Positions 42,084 to 42,098 of a stretch of 42,098 nucleotides of DNA are shown one piece after another. The DNA is from Bacillus sp. 522_BSPC (GTDB lineage Bacteria; Bacillota; Bacilli; Bacillales; Cytobacillaceae), in the NCBI RefSeq assembly GCF_001076885.1, contig NZ_JVDT01000036.1, positions 1 through 42,098 of the forward strand. The letters are read 5' to 3'. A program made the translations under genes and the position numbers. Under the pieces are notes generated by a model, which ran no database searches, was not told the DNA's origin, and was given only the letters and a program-made list of their open reading frames with translations. Positions within the stretch are counted from its first letter, which is position 1, and each line of letters begins with the position of its first letter.

Positions 42084-42098
42084 TATAATGTAATTTAA

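Noticed and set aside
1-42098. Search for tRNA/rRNA genes, CRISPR arrays, insertion sequences or phage genes
   Set aside because: No cloverleaf-like segments, regularly spaced repeats, transposase or integrase motifs were noticed; the Ter island has no visible mobility gene or target-site duplication.

Overview
The window is 42 kb of AT-rich, Gram-positive chromosome. Near-consensus AGGAGG ribosome sites, frequent TTG and GTG starts, and a gene order that recalls the Bacillus subtilis ypeP/cspD/metA/bsaA/ypgQ/ypgR/yphP/ypiP/ypjP/thyB/dfrA/yplQ/ilvA neighbourhood point to a member of the Bacillaceae. I cannot fix the genus. No rRNA, tRNA, CRISPR array, transposase or phage gene is visible.

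Layout. 1-5.3 kb: a drug/metabolite exporter and an RNase H-like gene (minus strand), divergent from a second RNase H-like gene and a small zinc-finger gene; then cspD with a long leader, a small unknown gene, and a pair made of a lysine-less biotinyl/lipoyl-fold protein and an aromatic-acid-exporter-family membrane protein. 5.6-14.6 kb: topB, mntR, a DUF3892 protein, an AIM24 protein, metA (acetyl-CoA type by residue 111), fhs, an unknown gene, a thiol peroxidase (bsaA) and a MerR-like coiled-coil protein. 14.8-18.9 kb: a 21-codon micro-ORF, a 1,023-codon GNAT fusion and an amidohydrolase, apparently one transcription unit. 19-25.2 kb: HD phosphohydrolase, ABC-F factor, CvfC/YpgR, bacilliredoxin BrxA, YpiP-like methyltransferase and YpjP.

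25.2-36.5 kb is a Ter (tellurium/stress) island lying between ypjP and thyA, genes that I recall as near neighbours in B. subtilis. It holds three TerD paralogues, a TerC/YceF membrane protein, YceG, YceH/TelA and a four-gene 'biosynthetic module': CitE-like aldolase, PRTase-TRSP protein, StiP/PRTase-PELOTA protein and HAD phosphatase. Two near-perfect SigW-type promoters (TGAAAC-16-CGTA) drive the TerD-TerC unit and the YceG-TelA unit. The family-level expectation is an envelope- or metal-stress island that exports Mn through TerC and makes an uncharacterised, possibly nucleoside-like, metabolite.

36.6-42 kb: a secreted anthrax-lethal-factor-like metallopeptidase, thyA-dfrA, hemolysin III (YplQ), ilvA and a DegV protein. 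The window begins and ends with inverted copies of a 43-bp element containing GAGGCTGGGACAAAA, each just downstream of a gene.

Most starts were re-chosen from ribosome-binding sites and family lengths. Function calls rest on reading motifs by eye, without database searches.
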